Shown here: piece by piece, positions 43,187-51,205 of the stretch | How positions within the stretch are numbered: position 1 is the first letter of the stretch | Layout of the letters: every line of letters begins with the position of its first letter | Source of the DNA: Firmicutes bacterium UBA6113 | GTDB lineage: Bacteria > Bacillota > Clostridia > Tissierellales > Sedimentibacteraceae | Length of the DNA: 64,000 nt | Assembly (NCBI GenBank): GCA_002422545.1 | Contig: DIWF01000017.1 | Coordinates: 107,265-171,264, forward strand | Reading direction: 5' to 3' | The notes under the pieces: model-generated | Seen by the model: the letters and a program-made list of their open reading frames with translations, nothing else | Told to the model about the DNA's origin: nothing | Databases searched by the model: none | Made by a program: the position numbers and the translations under genes

Positions 43187-43648
43187 TTAATGCCTAGGAT
43201 TTTTTCTGACGGTGAGAACTGCCTTTATTACTTCAGTTGTTACTTCGCTTCCTATGTCGCCCAGCTCATGGATTTTCTGGTTTATGTTATCTTTGTTTGC
43301 AACGATGTACATGGGTTTTAAATTGTTCAAAGCAATAGCTATAATATCTTCTTTGCAGCGGTCGCACCTGCAGCAGTTCATTTTTTTAAGAGTTGCGTCC
43401 AGCTTGTTCAATACAAGCTTTTCCATGACGTTGTACAAAATGACGTCGTTTTTTTCTTCTTTCTTAACATTGATTTCCTTGTTTTGAAAAATTGATGTTT
43501 CCATGGGTACAATTTTTTCCGCAGGATATATTTTTTCAGCTGAAGGTGCATCTTCACCTTCCTCCTGCTCTTCTTCCTTCTTTAAATTAGTAGGCATTAT
43601 TTTTTTGTACATCAATTCTCTGTCAAATGTTTTCTTAATTTTCGCCAT
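43187..43648 (-). CDS. ComFB-domain protein with disordered N-terminal extension
   Basis: Of 153 residues, 1-70 are low-complexity and charged (KKEEEQEEGEDAPSAEK), while about 72-153 form a ComFB domain: helix NVMEKLVLNKLDATLKKM, cysteines in CCRCDRC, DIIAIALNNLKPMYIVANK, and the final helix SEVTTEVIKAVLTVRK. It is related to the 90-residue paralogue at 11885-12157. The gene lies 3 bp after the parA-like gene and before cheW. The family has been linked to cyclic-dinucleotide binding, which is not shown for this protein. Confidence 0.85.
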   Translation of the reverse strand: MAKIKKTFDRELMYKKIMPTNLKKEEEQEEGEDAPSAEKIYPAEKIVPMETSIFQNKEINVKKEEKNDVILYNVMEKLVLNKLDATLKKMNCCRCDRCKEDIIAIALNNLKPMYIVANKDNINQKIHELGDIGSEVTTEVIKAVLTVRKNPRH

Positions 43649-43651
43649 ACG

Positions 43652-44413
43652 TTATATCCCTCTTTCAATAAGTTCCTTTACCAAATCCATATAATCCATG
43701 GTTGCCGGATTTTTAGGCGAATAGTTAAATATATCCTGCTGGTTTGTCTGCGCCTCCATTATGGAAACGCTGGATCTTATTGTTGATTTAAAAATACTGG
43801 TGTCAAGTTGTTTTGCTATAAGTTCGGCCGTTCCTTTTATTTCTCTGCTCAAAATTGTCCTTGGATTGAATTTTGTAAGAACAATTCCTTCAACTTTCAG
43901 ATTCGGATTGCAGTACTTTTTAACCCTTTCAATTGTTTCTGCAAGCTGAGCGATTCCCTGGAGGCTGAAAATATCTGCCAGCATGGGAATGATAATGTAA
44001 TCTGATGCTGTAAATGCATTTACTGTTAAAATACTCAAAGCAGGAGGAGTGTCCATAAATATGTAATCATATTTGTCCTTGACTGCGCTCAATTGCTCCT
44101 TAAGCAAAAACTCCCTTCCTGTCTGTGTAAACTCCAACTCGATTCCGCTCAATAAAATGTTGGAGGATATGACATCATAAGAAGGCAACTTTTGAATTGA
44201 AAATGTTATTTTTGCCTCACCCTTCAATATTTCATAGATTGTGGGGCAATCTTCGGTTTCAGCCCCCGAACTGAAACTCAAGTTAGATTGCGGATCAAGG
44301 TCAATGCACAGCACCCTGTAACCCTGGCTTTTATATCCGGCCGCAATAGCTCCCGTTGTTGTGGTCTTCCCTACTCCGCCCTTTTGGTTTGAAATTGAAA
44401 TTACTTTAGCCAT
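43652..44413 (-). CDS. ParA/Soj-family ATPase in a chemotaxis gene group
   Basis: The 253-residue protein has the deviant Walker A motif QKGGVGKTTTT at residues 10-20, the switch segment VLCIDLDPQSNLSFS, and DYIFMDTPPALSILT. This is a ParA of the Soj type rather than FlhG/MinD, with no C-terminal amphipathic membrane helix evident. There is no parB-like neighbour or parS site; instead it leads an operon with comFB, cheW and cheW-CZB. Orphan ParA proteins (ParC/PpfA types) position chemosensory arrays in other bacteria, so this is the favoured guess. A sigma-A-type promoter is at 44452-44480. Confidence 0.85.
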   Translation of the reverse strand: MAKVISISNQKGGVGKTTTTGAIAAGYKSQGYRVLCIDLDPQSNLSFSSGAETEDCPTIYEILKGEAKITFSIQKLPSYDVISSNILLSGIELEFTQTGREFLLKEQLSAVKDKYDYIFMDTPPALSILTVNAFTASDYIIIPMLADIFSLQGIAQLAETIERVKKYCNPNLKVEGIVLTKFNPRTILSREIKGTAELIAKQLDTSIFKSTIRSSVSIMEAQTNQQDIFNYSPKNPATMDYMDLVKELIERGI

Positions 44414-44451
44414 CTGTGAAAGCTGCTCCTTTGAAATTTTCTATTTACAAA

Positions 44452-44480
44452 ATTGTAACAAATAATTGATAATATAACAA
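44452..44480 (-). promoter_or_regulatory. Sigma-A-type promoter for the parA-comFB-cheW group
   Basis: On the minus strand TTGTTA (44475-44480), 17 bases, then TACAAT (44452-44457), about 38 bp before the parA ATG. An AAAGGAG ribosome site lies between them. The -10 matches five of six and the -35 four of six. Confidence 0.6.
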
Positions 44481-44539
44481 GGACAAAGTTTACAAAGGAA
44501 AAGTATTTCACGTTATTTAAATATGGACGCAATACAATA

Positions 44540-44575
44540 AGGTTAGTAACGTTCAACTGGAATTTCTACTAACCG
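44540..44575. repeat. Short inverted repeat in the parA to RHS gap
   Basis: GGTTAGTA and TACTAACC pair around a loop of about 17 bases (44541-44573). The gap holds no reading frame of note. The hairpin lies on the RHS side of the parA promoter and could mark the edge of the RHS island, but has no T-run. Confidence 0.4.
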
Positions 44576-44647
44576 TTATTTCATTTCATTTACCTCACTA
44601 AAAACTAGAAATTCACAGATGATGACAACCCTGTCCTCTTGAAATCT

Positions 44648-45217
44648 TTAGTTGATTGAGGTAATCATATCAAGACCGTTATATGCATATGCAGTCACTT
44701 TTCCGTCGGCGTCTGTCTTTGTTTTTAGATTTCTGTTACCGTCGTATACATAGGTTGTAACTGCTCCAAGTGCATTTACTTCCTTTGTCACAAGTCCTCT
44801 GCCGTCAAACTCGTACAAAGTGATTTCCCATTCGTCCACATTGTCCTGTGTATCTATGCGGTGCATTGAAGTCTTGATTAAATTGTTCATTGAATCGTAT
44901 TCAAACAAGACGCTGTTTCCCATAGCATCTATGGTTTCAATAATATTTCCGTTGGCATCCAAATTATATCTGGTCTTATGTCCGCCCTTGTCCGTGCTGC
45001 TTATTATCTTTCCTTCTCCATTATATTCAAATGTCTCTGTCTTTCCGTCAGGAGTGGTGATGGAAGTAAGGCGGTCTAAGGCATCGTATACATAAGTGGT
45101 GGAACCATCAACTGTTGTCTTCTTTACCATGTTGCGTCTGCCGTCGTACTCGTAGGATACAGTATAACCCTCAGCATGCAGTTCATTATTTTCTATTAAC
45201 AACTCTGAGCTCAACAA
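44648..45217 (-). pseudogene. Internal RHS fragment (RHS-D), truncated at both ends
   Basis: About 175 codons (44652-45177) are nearly the same as residues around 1580-1755 of the intact RHS protein (YD repeats such as GYTVSYEYDGRRNMVKKTTV and TYVYDALDRLTSITTPDGK). The 5' homology begins abruptly after unrelated sequence and the 3' end breaks off exactly after SLDMITSIN into a chance stop. There is no start context, no RHS core signature and no toxin tip. It is a leftover from recombination at the island edge. Confidence 0.8.
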
Positions 45218-45548
45218 CTGTAGGGGGCCTCGAGTCCTCCCACGTGTTGGTCACGAGAATGATGACAACAACCCCGTCCCCCAATGTCCCAATGTCATAG
45301 GGGCGAATTTGGCGACGGTTCAGATTCTGCTTTTTCAGCCAAACCACTGCCTGTTGAAAATATGATTCTGGTGCAGGATAAAGGGACGTGGTCGCAAGCG
45401 CCCACGTCCCAGTCACCTTCGCTGGCAATGCCGACGATTCAGGACTTTTTAGTAGGTGGTCGTCCAGGCTAAAACCCGCTATTTTCAGCCGTTCAATATG
45501 TGCCGATTGGGTTGGTTTTCAATTTTTTTAATAATAGTTTCATGAAAT
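45218..45548. other. Gap with degenerate palindrome remnant, no gene seen
   Basis: About 330 bases without a convincing gene; an 80-codon frame here has no family features or ribosome site. At 45219-45300 pieces similar to the GTAGGGG...CCTCCC element in the cheD terminator appear (TGTAGGGGG, GTCCTCCC, TAGGGGCG). They suggest a decayed copy of the same dispersed palindrome next to the RHS fragment. Confidence 0.5.
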
Positions 45549-46070
45549 TTACTCGAACAAATTCAAGTTATCATTTGATAAATTATTGAACACTACTCCA
45601 GTAATTACCTCTGATTCATCAAGCAATATGCTTAAATTCTCATTTACAATTACTTTTTTACAACTTGCGCTTCCTGACTGACTTACACTTAATGATGAAT
45701 CCTTTAGTGCAATATTCATTTCACATATCTCATCGTAATAGAATTCGTTCTTTATTAAAAAATCGGTACTCGCACATGGATAGCCTGTTACACTATGAAT
45801 CTTAATATCTCCAGCTTCATTATCATGCTTCAAGCATGATTTACTTACAAAGAGTGTAATTTCTTTCAATAAGCCAGTTTCTGAATCAAAAGAAATATCA
45901 AGCGGCGGAAAATCACCAAAGTCATATCTGTAATGAAATGGTCTAGAATCAAAATAAACCGAATCTGCCTTTAACTCAAGATTTATTAAAATCAATTCAT
46001 CACTAACACTTTCAAAGCTTCTGGCAGAAAAAGATTCAATATTATAAAGCTTTTTAATTTTTATTCCCAT
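45549..46070 (-). CDS. Small protein, probable immunity protein for the RHS-C toxin tip
   Basis: A 173-residue cytoplasmic-looking protein with alternating strands (SDELILINLELKADSVYF, FPPLDISFDSETGLLKEITL) and no known motif I can recognise. It begins 9 bp after the toxin-bearing RHS-C fragment ends, and immunity genes normally follow their toxin directly in polymorphic toxin loci. A good ribosome site (AGGAGGACTAAATG) precedes it. The immunity role is inferred from position only. Confidence 0.6.
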   Translation of the reverse strand: MGIKIKKLYNIESFSARSFESVSDELILINLELKADSVYFDSRPFHYRYDFGDFPPLDISFDSETGLLKEITLFVSKSCLKHDNEAGDIKIHSVTGYPCASTDFLIKNEFYYDEICEMNIALKDSSLSVSQSGSASCKKVIVNENLSILLDESEVITGVVFNNLSNDNLNLFE

Positions 46071-46079
46071 TTAGTCCTC

Positions 46080-47225
46080 CTACTTCATTAACGCATGATA
46101 TATTACACCTGTTGTTCCATTTATCCCTATTTCCCAGCCGCCAACAAAGAGTATATTGTCACCTGCTTTTAATGTTTGTTCTGATGCCAATTTAGCTGCA
46201 TTCATAAAGCTTTTCATTATCTCACTTTCAGATAATAAGCCTCCTCCTGCTTTGTTTGCTGAAGTGACAAACTCGCCAATGTGCTTTGTTGCATTGCCAC
46301 CTACCCATACATTTTCTCCATTCACTTCTAATCCATTAATTACAAATGATTTTGGAATATTTGTACCTTCGATAACTGGCTGGGTACCCTTAATTAACTT
46401 CCAATCAAAGAGTGCTTCACTCCCACCCTCAGCTAGTTCATCCGCATAAGTACCATATTTCTTCAGTATATCTACAAACTCATCATAATCTGCATTGCTG
46501 CCGTATTTTTTTACAACGTCCAAAAATGCGTCGGATAATTCCGGGTTGTCTGCTACCTTTCCAACATCGAACACAAGCTCTATAAAGATATCGTCTCCCA
46601 TATCTGCTACAATCTTTACTTGCTCTTTACCCCCAAACGGATTTATTATAGCTGCTACAGCAAATGCTCTTTCAAATCCGCTAAGGTTTTTGCCTGTTAT
46701 AATATCTTGTCCTGTTAATGCTTCCTGTGCATCCTTATAGGTGCCTGTCAATGGATTCACTCCCAGTAAAATGGATATAACCTGCCTGTACTGATTCGTA
46801 TCTATGAAAGCATCTCCAAGCAATGCATTTATCTTACCTACAGGAACCTTCATTTTACTACCGTACATTTCATTACAATGACTCTTGCCTTTGTAATATT
46901 TTTTATTTGGGTAAACATAGAATGTTTCTTTCTTATTACCCAATACCGCTACAGCTTTATAAATGGTATCTCCGAATTCGTCCTTTTCATTTCTATATGT
47001 AACTGTTTCGCCAAATTTTTCTATTATAGACAGCGGAAGTAATTGTTTATACCCCAAAGGATCCACATAATTCACCGGATTATTCCCTACATATGCATAC
47101 CAGTTGTATCCGTCCTTTATTGGGTCTATCTGGGTGAAGCGCCTGTTTGCAGGGTTGTGCATCCTGTTCTTTGCATAGTACTGCCCTATTACCTGGTCAT
47201 ACTCGTGTCCCGTGTAGTTTTTCAC
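46080..47225 (-). CDS. Truncated RHS C-terminal piece with pretoxin and toxin tip (RHS-C)
   Basis: The open frame of 381 codons holds the end of an RHS core (YYAKNRMHNPANRRFTQIDP, YVGNNPVNYVDPLG), then a pretoxin-like stretch with NPLTGTYKDAQEALTGQDI, and an unrecognised toxin tip of about 130 residues (NGENVWVGGNATKHIGEFVT, AGDNILFVGGWEIGINGTTG). Its core differs from that of the intact RHS protein, so it came from another lineage. RHS homology continues to about 47272 in another frame (HNAVLKCGQR), with two bases lost near 47235 and the rest of the 5' part gone. It probably is not expressed from its own start. Confidence 0.75.
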   Translation of the reverse strand: MKNYTGHEYDQVIGQYYAKNRMHNPANRRFTQIDPIKDGYNWYAYVGNNPVNYVDPLGYKQLLPLSIIEKFGETVTYRNEKDEFGDTIYKAVAVLGNKKETFYVYPNKKYYKGKSHCNEMYGSKMKVPVGKINALLGDAFIDTNQYRQVISILLGVNPLTGTYKDAQEALTGQDIITGKNLSGFERAFAVAAIINPFGGKEQVKIVADMGDDIFIELVFDVGKVADNPELSDAFLDVVKKYGSNADYDEFVDILKKYGTYADELAEGGSEALFDWKLIKGTQPVIEGTNIPKSFVINGLEVNGENVWVGGNATKHIGEFVTSANKAGGGLLSESEIMKSFMNAAKLASEQTLKAGDNILFVGGWEIGINGTTGVIYHALMK

Positions 47226-47443
47226 AAGGTCGAGCTCTCTGACCGCATTTCAGTACTGCATTGTGGGTTATTTCTTATGCAGGGTCATTTCTAACCTCTG
47301 CAGTATTTGATTTTATTCCTTCTAACTTTGTGCTTTCATTCAAATAGTTTCTCCAGTTTCTATACAACTGCTGTACCTGTTAGTTCTACATTCATACTAT
47401 TTTTTTCAGTATCCAGAAGGACTTAAACCTTAATCGAACCTTA
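47226..47443 (-). pseudogene. Decayed remnants upstream of RHS-C
   Basis: At 47226-47272 a short frameshifted piece matches the RHS core (HNAVLKCGQR). Upstream on the same strand about 34 codons encode the tail of an unknown protein (QLYRNWRNYLNESTKLEGIK and on to a stop at about 47276). Stops break it on the 5' side. These look like the junction of two deletion events. Confidence 0.45.
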
Positions 47444-48613
47444 TTATTCTATGAAGTTTATAACTCCTATTTTTAAATAGGAGTTATTATGTAGAATTAT
47501 CTTATTCTTATCTCCATCTATTTCAATCCTATCTGCAAAAGTATTTCCAATCAAATTTTTAATTTCATATTTTTTTATTAATTTTTCTAAATTTTCATCA
47601 AACAACCATATTTCATTTTTTCCTTCATATAAATCTACTTCACTTATTAATATTCCTATATAATTCTTATCTTGTACTACGCCAAAATAACTATACTCAG
47701 ACGGTATTTTTACATTTTTTTTATGAATCAATTCATATTTATCTGCATTTTTAACATACATATATATTTGATTATTTGTATTAAGTCCAGTGTTCTTAGG
47801 TAAATTGAACACTACATTTTCATTTAGCAACTCTACAAACATAATATCAAAAGGGTAAACATTTTTTACTTCGTTGCTACTCATTATTGTTCCATTCTTA
47901 TCTATTATTTCGGCAACAACATCAACCGCCTCTCTATTTGCTATAAGCTTGATTAAATTTTCATTTTTTACTTTTATAATTGTATTATTTCCGTTTTTCA
48001 TTTCATAAGATGCAAAAATAGTATATTCTCCGTCAACCTCTTTAAGATTGAACTTTTCCTTATCAATTTCATGCATAGTTCTTTTATTTGTTCTGCTCAT
48101 ACCATAATCGTGTTCTGAATTACATTCAGCATATATCTTGTCTCCAACTTCAAAAAAATTGCTAATATTGTAGTCTATCCTTACAGCTTGCTCTATCTCC
48201 ATATCTGCATTAAATCTGATAAGATAGCTGCTCGGCATGTCCTTCTGATCTTTATATGGAAATTCACCATATGCTCCCATATATATTTTTTTATCTTTAT
48301 CAGAATAATATAATGCCGTTATATATTTATACTCCTCTGGCACTTCTTTCAGCAAATCTATCATGTAATTGTTCATATTAACCCTATATATAAATATCCT
48401 ACTATCTGAACGATAAGATTCTCTTTCATAATATAAGTAATCATTTTTATCAAGCTGTACAGGGTTTAAAACATCGGAATCATGGACTTCTTTCATAATA
48501 TCAATCTCATTTACTATGTCAATCTGTATTGCAGCTTTTTCATCATATAAATTTACTACGGTTAATGATGTCAATAACACTATGGTTAAACTAATCAATG
48601 CCTTTTTTACCAT
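47444..48613 (-). CDS. Exported or membrane-anchored protein of unknown function
   Basis: The 389-residue product starts with a signal anchor (MVKKALISLTIVLLTSLTVV) without a lipobox. The body is strand-rich with repeated short blocks (KNDYLYYERESYRSDSRIFI, KKIYMGAYGEFPYKD, SSYLIRFNADMEIEQA) that would suit a beta-propeller. No family is recognised. It lies within the RHS island among immunity-like genes on the same strand and has its own ribosome site (AAAGGACAAAAG). It could be a cargo gene carried with the island. Confidence 0.7.
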   Translation of the reverse strand: MVKKALISLTIVLLTSLTVVNLYDEKAAIQIDIVNEIDIMKEVHDSDVLNPVQLDKNDYLYYERESYRSDSRIFIYRVNMNNYMIDLLKEVPEEYKYITALYYSDKDKKIYMGAYGEFPYKDQKDMPSSYLIRFNADMEIEQAVRIDYNISNFFEVGDKIYAECNSEHDYGMSRTNKRTMHEIDKEKFNLKEVDGEYTIFASYEMKNGNNTIIKVKNENLIKLIANREAVDVVAEIIDKNGTIMSSNEVKNVYPFDIMFVELLNENVVFNLPKNTGLNTNNQIYMYVKNADKYELIHKKNVKIPSEYSYFGVVQDKNYIGILISEVDLYEGKNEIWLFDENLEKLIKKYEIKNLIGNTFADRIEIDGDKNKIILHNNSYLKIGVINFIE

Positions 48614-48725
48614 ATCTTTTGTCCTTTCAACTAATCTTCAGGAATTGAATGTTAGCATACCATTCAAATTATAATTTAAGTATTTTTGAAACGCCACACT
48701 TCTTCCCAACATGTTGACTTTTTTG

Positions 48726-49237
48726 TCATCGCCATTTTCTATTTCTGAATTCTTCTATCATGCTGCGATCTGGCGCTTCTTCCGGAGGGTAATCGCTTTC
48801 CATACCGAAAATCGGATATCCCAAAATGCTTTCCATCAAGTACACACTAGATTCACAGTCCTCAACTTCAAAAATCTTTATAAGAGTTCCCTCATCAGAA
48901 ACATCCATATGAAATGCATGAATGAACTGTTTAGCATCTCCTTGCTGTTACATTAACCCTTCATATTCAACAGGAACGTGTCTTGTCAAAAATTTTCCGT
49001 TTTCATATACCGCAAATTCCACATAATCATCGTCAAAATACTCCGTTGACAGCATCGGCGAACTAGTTCTTCTGATAACTTCTTGGTATGCCCCTGTGTA
49101 TCTTCCCATTGAAAATAATCAGAGGTCACTGTTGTCCAAGACGGTGATAATAAATAATATTCATATTTTTTTGATATTTCTTGTACCTGTTCCATTCTTT
49201 TACCATAAACATTCAAGTTGCAAAATTTTGCTCCCAT
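48726..49237 (-). pseudogene. Decayed immunity-like gene with a frameshift and an in-frame stop
   Basis: Starting at 49237 (after AGGAGGAAATG) the frame reads MGAKFCNLNVYGKRMEQVQE to about residue 58 (KLSEEL). A frameshift near 49060 is needed to continue with SSPMLSTEYFDDDYVEFAVY and VPVEYEGLM. A TAA at 48948-48950 interrupts it, and the same frame then goes on (QQGDAKQFIHAFHMDVSDEG) to a stop at 48726. Joined, it is about 170 residues, the size of an immunity protein. The last 30 codons repeat those at 50360-50450. The gene is inactive as sequenced. Confidence 0.65.
48740..48815 (-). repeat. 75-bp segment shared with 50360-50435
   Basis: The minus-strand segment encoding PIFGMESDYPPEEAPDRSMI and EEFRNR is nearly identical to DNA at 50360-50435 that encodes PIFGMESDYPTEEAPDRSMI and EEFRNR. 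The flanks differ, so this is a local duplication or a shared recombination patch between two small genes of the island. Confidence 0.75.
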
Positions 49238-49373
49238 TTTTCATTTCCTCCTTTGTGTTTTATCAAGGTATGCAAAAAAGGAGATTCTTAGCGCTCATAT
49301 GATTCTCTTTTTGTCTTAACTGTCATACTGTCCGCTCTATCGATTTGCACATTTCTACTTAAATAGCAACAAG

Positions 49374-49411
49374 ACTTTTCGCATTAATAATTATATTATT
49401 TATGCGAAAAG
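49374..49411. repeat. Inverted repeat in the 49238-49452 gap
   Basis: CTTTTCGCAT and ATGCGAAAAG pair around an A/T-rich middle that also pairs in part (TAATAA/TTATT). It sits downstream of the gene ending at 49453 and could work as a weak terminator, although the minus strand lacks a long T-run after it. No gene is seen in this gap. Confidence 0.5.
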
Positions 49412-49452
49412 CCCTTACGGTTTTTATTTTATTTTTTCTTTCTGCAATAATC

Positions 49453-49734
49453 TCATGGAGATTCCACAATTTGCATAAATTGTGTTTCTTCCAGAAGTTT
49501 ATATTGATTACTCCAGTTTGTTGGATACAGAAGCGGTATACCCAGTGCTTTTTCAAAAAGCTCCAGATTTACACCGCCATTCGTTTGCGTCAGGTTAGAT
49601 TCTTGCAAACTCTCATTTGGATACAACATCGAATAAATCAATTTAATAAATGCTTTTGCTTCATCTTCCGTTACATTTAATCTTTCCTCTAAGTCAATCA
49701 ATTGAATCATCCTTCCATCCTTCCATCCTTCCAT
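49453..49734 (-). CDS. 3' half of a split immunity-like gene
   Basis: The 93-codon frame encodes a helical, acidic piece (MIQLIDLEERLNVTEDEAKA, FIKLIYSMLYPNESL). Its apparent start lies inside a run of three ATGGAAGG repeats (49711-49734). With two repeat copies this frame joins the upstream frame (49707-50063) into one gene of about 200 codons (LHHIELWKDGRMIQLIDLEE). The piece has no ribosome site of its own, so it is most likely not translated alone. Family unknown. Confidence 0.6.
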   Translation of the reverse strand: MEGWKDGRMIQLIDLEERLNVTEDEAKAFIKLIYSMLYPNESLQESNLTQTNGGVNLELFEKALGIPLLYPTNWSNQYKLLEETQFMQIVESP

Positions 49735-50063
49735 AACTCAATGTGATGTAAAGGTAGTAAGGAATTAGAATCATCTTCAAGTACAAAAAGGCTTCCATAT
49801 TTCTGAGCATAACTGTTTTTCCTTGTATTGAAATTCAGCCACCCCAAGTATCTGGACTGTCCAAGCTGTGGTGAAAAAGGAAACGCGCTGACCATATGCT
49901 TATATACTAAGACTAAAACCTTCGGATAGTTGTTTGCCAAAAATAGTCTGGTAGATTCATCGACGGTATTCGCCAAAGCATATGCTTCAGCTTTTTTTAA
50001 CTGCTTTATAACTTCACCAGGGCTTTTTGTGAAATAATGATAACCAACTTTACTAATACTCAT
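49707..50063 (-). CDS. 5' part of a split immunity-like gene
   Basis: The 118-codon frame begins MSISKVGYHYFTKSPGEVIK after a GGAGG ribosome site and contains FLANNYPKVLVLVYKHMVSA and RYLGWLNFNTRKNSYAQKYG. It ends prematurely in the ATGGAAGG tandem repeat (LWKDGRMEG then stop). Removing one 8-bp unit restores fusion to the next frame. It lies 8 bp after the gene at 50072-50506. The role is unknown; position suggests an orphan immunity gene. Confidence 0.65.
   Translation of the reverse strand: MSISKVGYHYFTKSPGEVIKQLKKAEAYALANTVDESTRLFLANNYPKVLVLVYKHMVSAFPFSPQLGQSRYLGWLNFNTRKNSYAQKYGSLFVLEDDSNSLLPLHHIELWKDGRMEG
49711..49734 (-). repeat. Three tandem copies of an 8-bp unit causing a frameshift
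   Basis: The plus strand reads CCTTCCAT three times in a row (ATGGAAGG on the coding strand). Because eight is not a multiple of three, copy number decides the reading frame: two copies join the two flanking frames, three copies (as here) end the first frame at once. This is the arrangement expected of slipped-strand mutation. Confidence 0.8.
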
Positions 50064-50071
50064 AACTCCTC

Positions 50072-50506
50072 CTATATAACTCCCGCAACAGTCAATAAAC
50101 GATTCAGCGCAGCACCTGCTGCAGCTTCATCACCTGGAACAGGAGAAGCTATTGCAGACATAAACGCAACAAATGCAATAGCAATTTCAGTTGCAGAGTT
50201 TACTTGCTCTGCTTTGTTAAAAATAGGGATAAGCTCTGTCGAAATATCTTTTACTGAAATTTCCTCAAAAGCTTTCTCACCACACTTAATTTTGAAGAAA
50301 TACTCAATTTTTCCCGGAGCAATCCACCTTACATAAATTTTAGCTGTATTATTATTTCTATTCCTAAATTCTTCTATCATGCTGCGATCTGGCGCTTCTT
50401 CCGTAGGGTAATCGCTTTCCATACCGAAAATAGGACATCCTCTAAGACCTATGTCTGTAATCAGAACACTATTCATATCTATTCTGAAAATAAATTTATT
50501 TTTCAT
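50072..50506 (-). CDS. Small RHS-island protein, unknown function
   Basis: From the ATG at 50506 the product is 144 residues. Residues about 25-50 (CPIFGMESDYPTEEAPDRSM) repeat a piece of the decayed gene at 48726-49237. A strand-rich middle (KIYVRWIAPGKIEYFFKI) and an alanine-rich, hydrophobic C-terminal helix (ATEIAIAFVAFMSAIASPVP) follow. No clear ribosome site precedes the start, so the 5' end may be truncated. It probably derives from an immunity protein. Confidence 0.5.
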   Translation of the reverse strand: MKNKFIFRIDMNSVLITDIGLRGCPIFGMESDYPTEEAPDRSMIEEFRNRNNNTAKIYVRWIAPGKIEYFFKIKCGEKAFEEISVKDISTELIPIFNKAEQVNSATEIAIAFVAFMSAIASPVPGDEAAAGAALNRLLTVAGVI

Positions 50507-50630
50507 TAGGCACAATTTTAATTTGGCCTAATCTAACAAATCGCAGGGACATGTCCCATGATTCTTCTATATTTTTTATTGTAATCCAAGGTACATCCCT
50601 CCCCCGATTTCTGGAATAGTAAGAAGGTTT

Positions 50631-51179
50631 TTACAATGATTTCAGTTCATTTTCCCAATACTTAATGTTACGATTTACTCGTTCAGCAATCCTACTTTCC
50701 GCAACATAATCCGGAAAAACTCCGTTTACTTTATAGCTATCGGATACACGAAAAGCAGTTTTTTCAACATTTCTAAGCAATTCAAGCGATTCATTAATTG
50801 CTGCTTGTTTATTGTTCTTATTAAATCTGCTTAGAGAATTTAAAATTGATTCAACAATCCTCACATTAGTAAAAGAATCCCATTTATTTTTATTTTCTTT
50901 GGCAAACTTAAGCATAAATGATAAACCACTTTCGTCAATTGTTTGACTAACCGTTTCACCATATTGGGAAAATAACGATGCAATTTCGTTTTCACTTGTT
51001 TCAGAGTAAAGTTTTTCAACAATATTTTTTTTTCGCTCAGAAATCCACGTTGCTTCAATTCTTTGCGGAACTTTGAAATTTTTATATTTCTGGTATTCAC
51101 CTTCCTTTTCCATCTGGAAGTAACTTCCATTATATTTGTCAAATATCTTCCTTGCTTCTAAATAAATTTGGTTACTCAT
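50631..51179 (-). CDS. Probable immunity protein of the RHS-B toxin tip
   Basis: The chosen ATG at 51179 follows GGAGAAGGAAAG; an in-frame start at 51203 lies before that ribosome site. The 182-residue product is largely helical (YLEARKIFDKYNGSYFQMEK, ESILNSLSRFNKNNKQAAIN) with no motif I know. It lies 26 bp after the end of the RHS-B toxin frame, the standard immunity position, and no other gene is near. The role is inferred from position. Confidence 0.65.
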   Translation of the reverse strand: MSNQIYLEARKIFDKYNGSYFQMEKEGEYQKYKNFKVPQRIEATWISERKKNIVEKLYSETSENEIASLFSQYGETVSQTIDESGLSFMLKFAKENKNKWDSFTNVRIVESILNSLSRFNKNNKQAAINESLELLRNVEKTAFRVSDSYKVNGVFPDYVAESRIAERVNRNIKYWENELKSL

Positions 51180-51205
51180 TAACTTTCCTTCTCCTTTTTT
51201 CAAGG

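Noticed and set aside
43652..44413. FlhG/YlxH or MinD assignment for the ParA-like protein
   Set aside because: The sequence follows the Soj/ParA pattern, no flhF is adjacent, and no C-terminal membrane-targeting helix is evident.
45186..45428. 80-codon minus-strand frame
   Set aside because: Lies over a decayed palindrome in an otherwise empty gap, with no ribosome site and no recognisable features.
48986..49237. 83-residue protein as an intact gene
   Set aside because: The last 25 residues are out of frame; shifting frame continues a sensible protein, so it is part of the pseudogene at 48726-49237.
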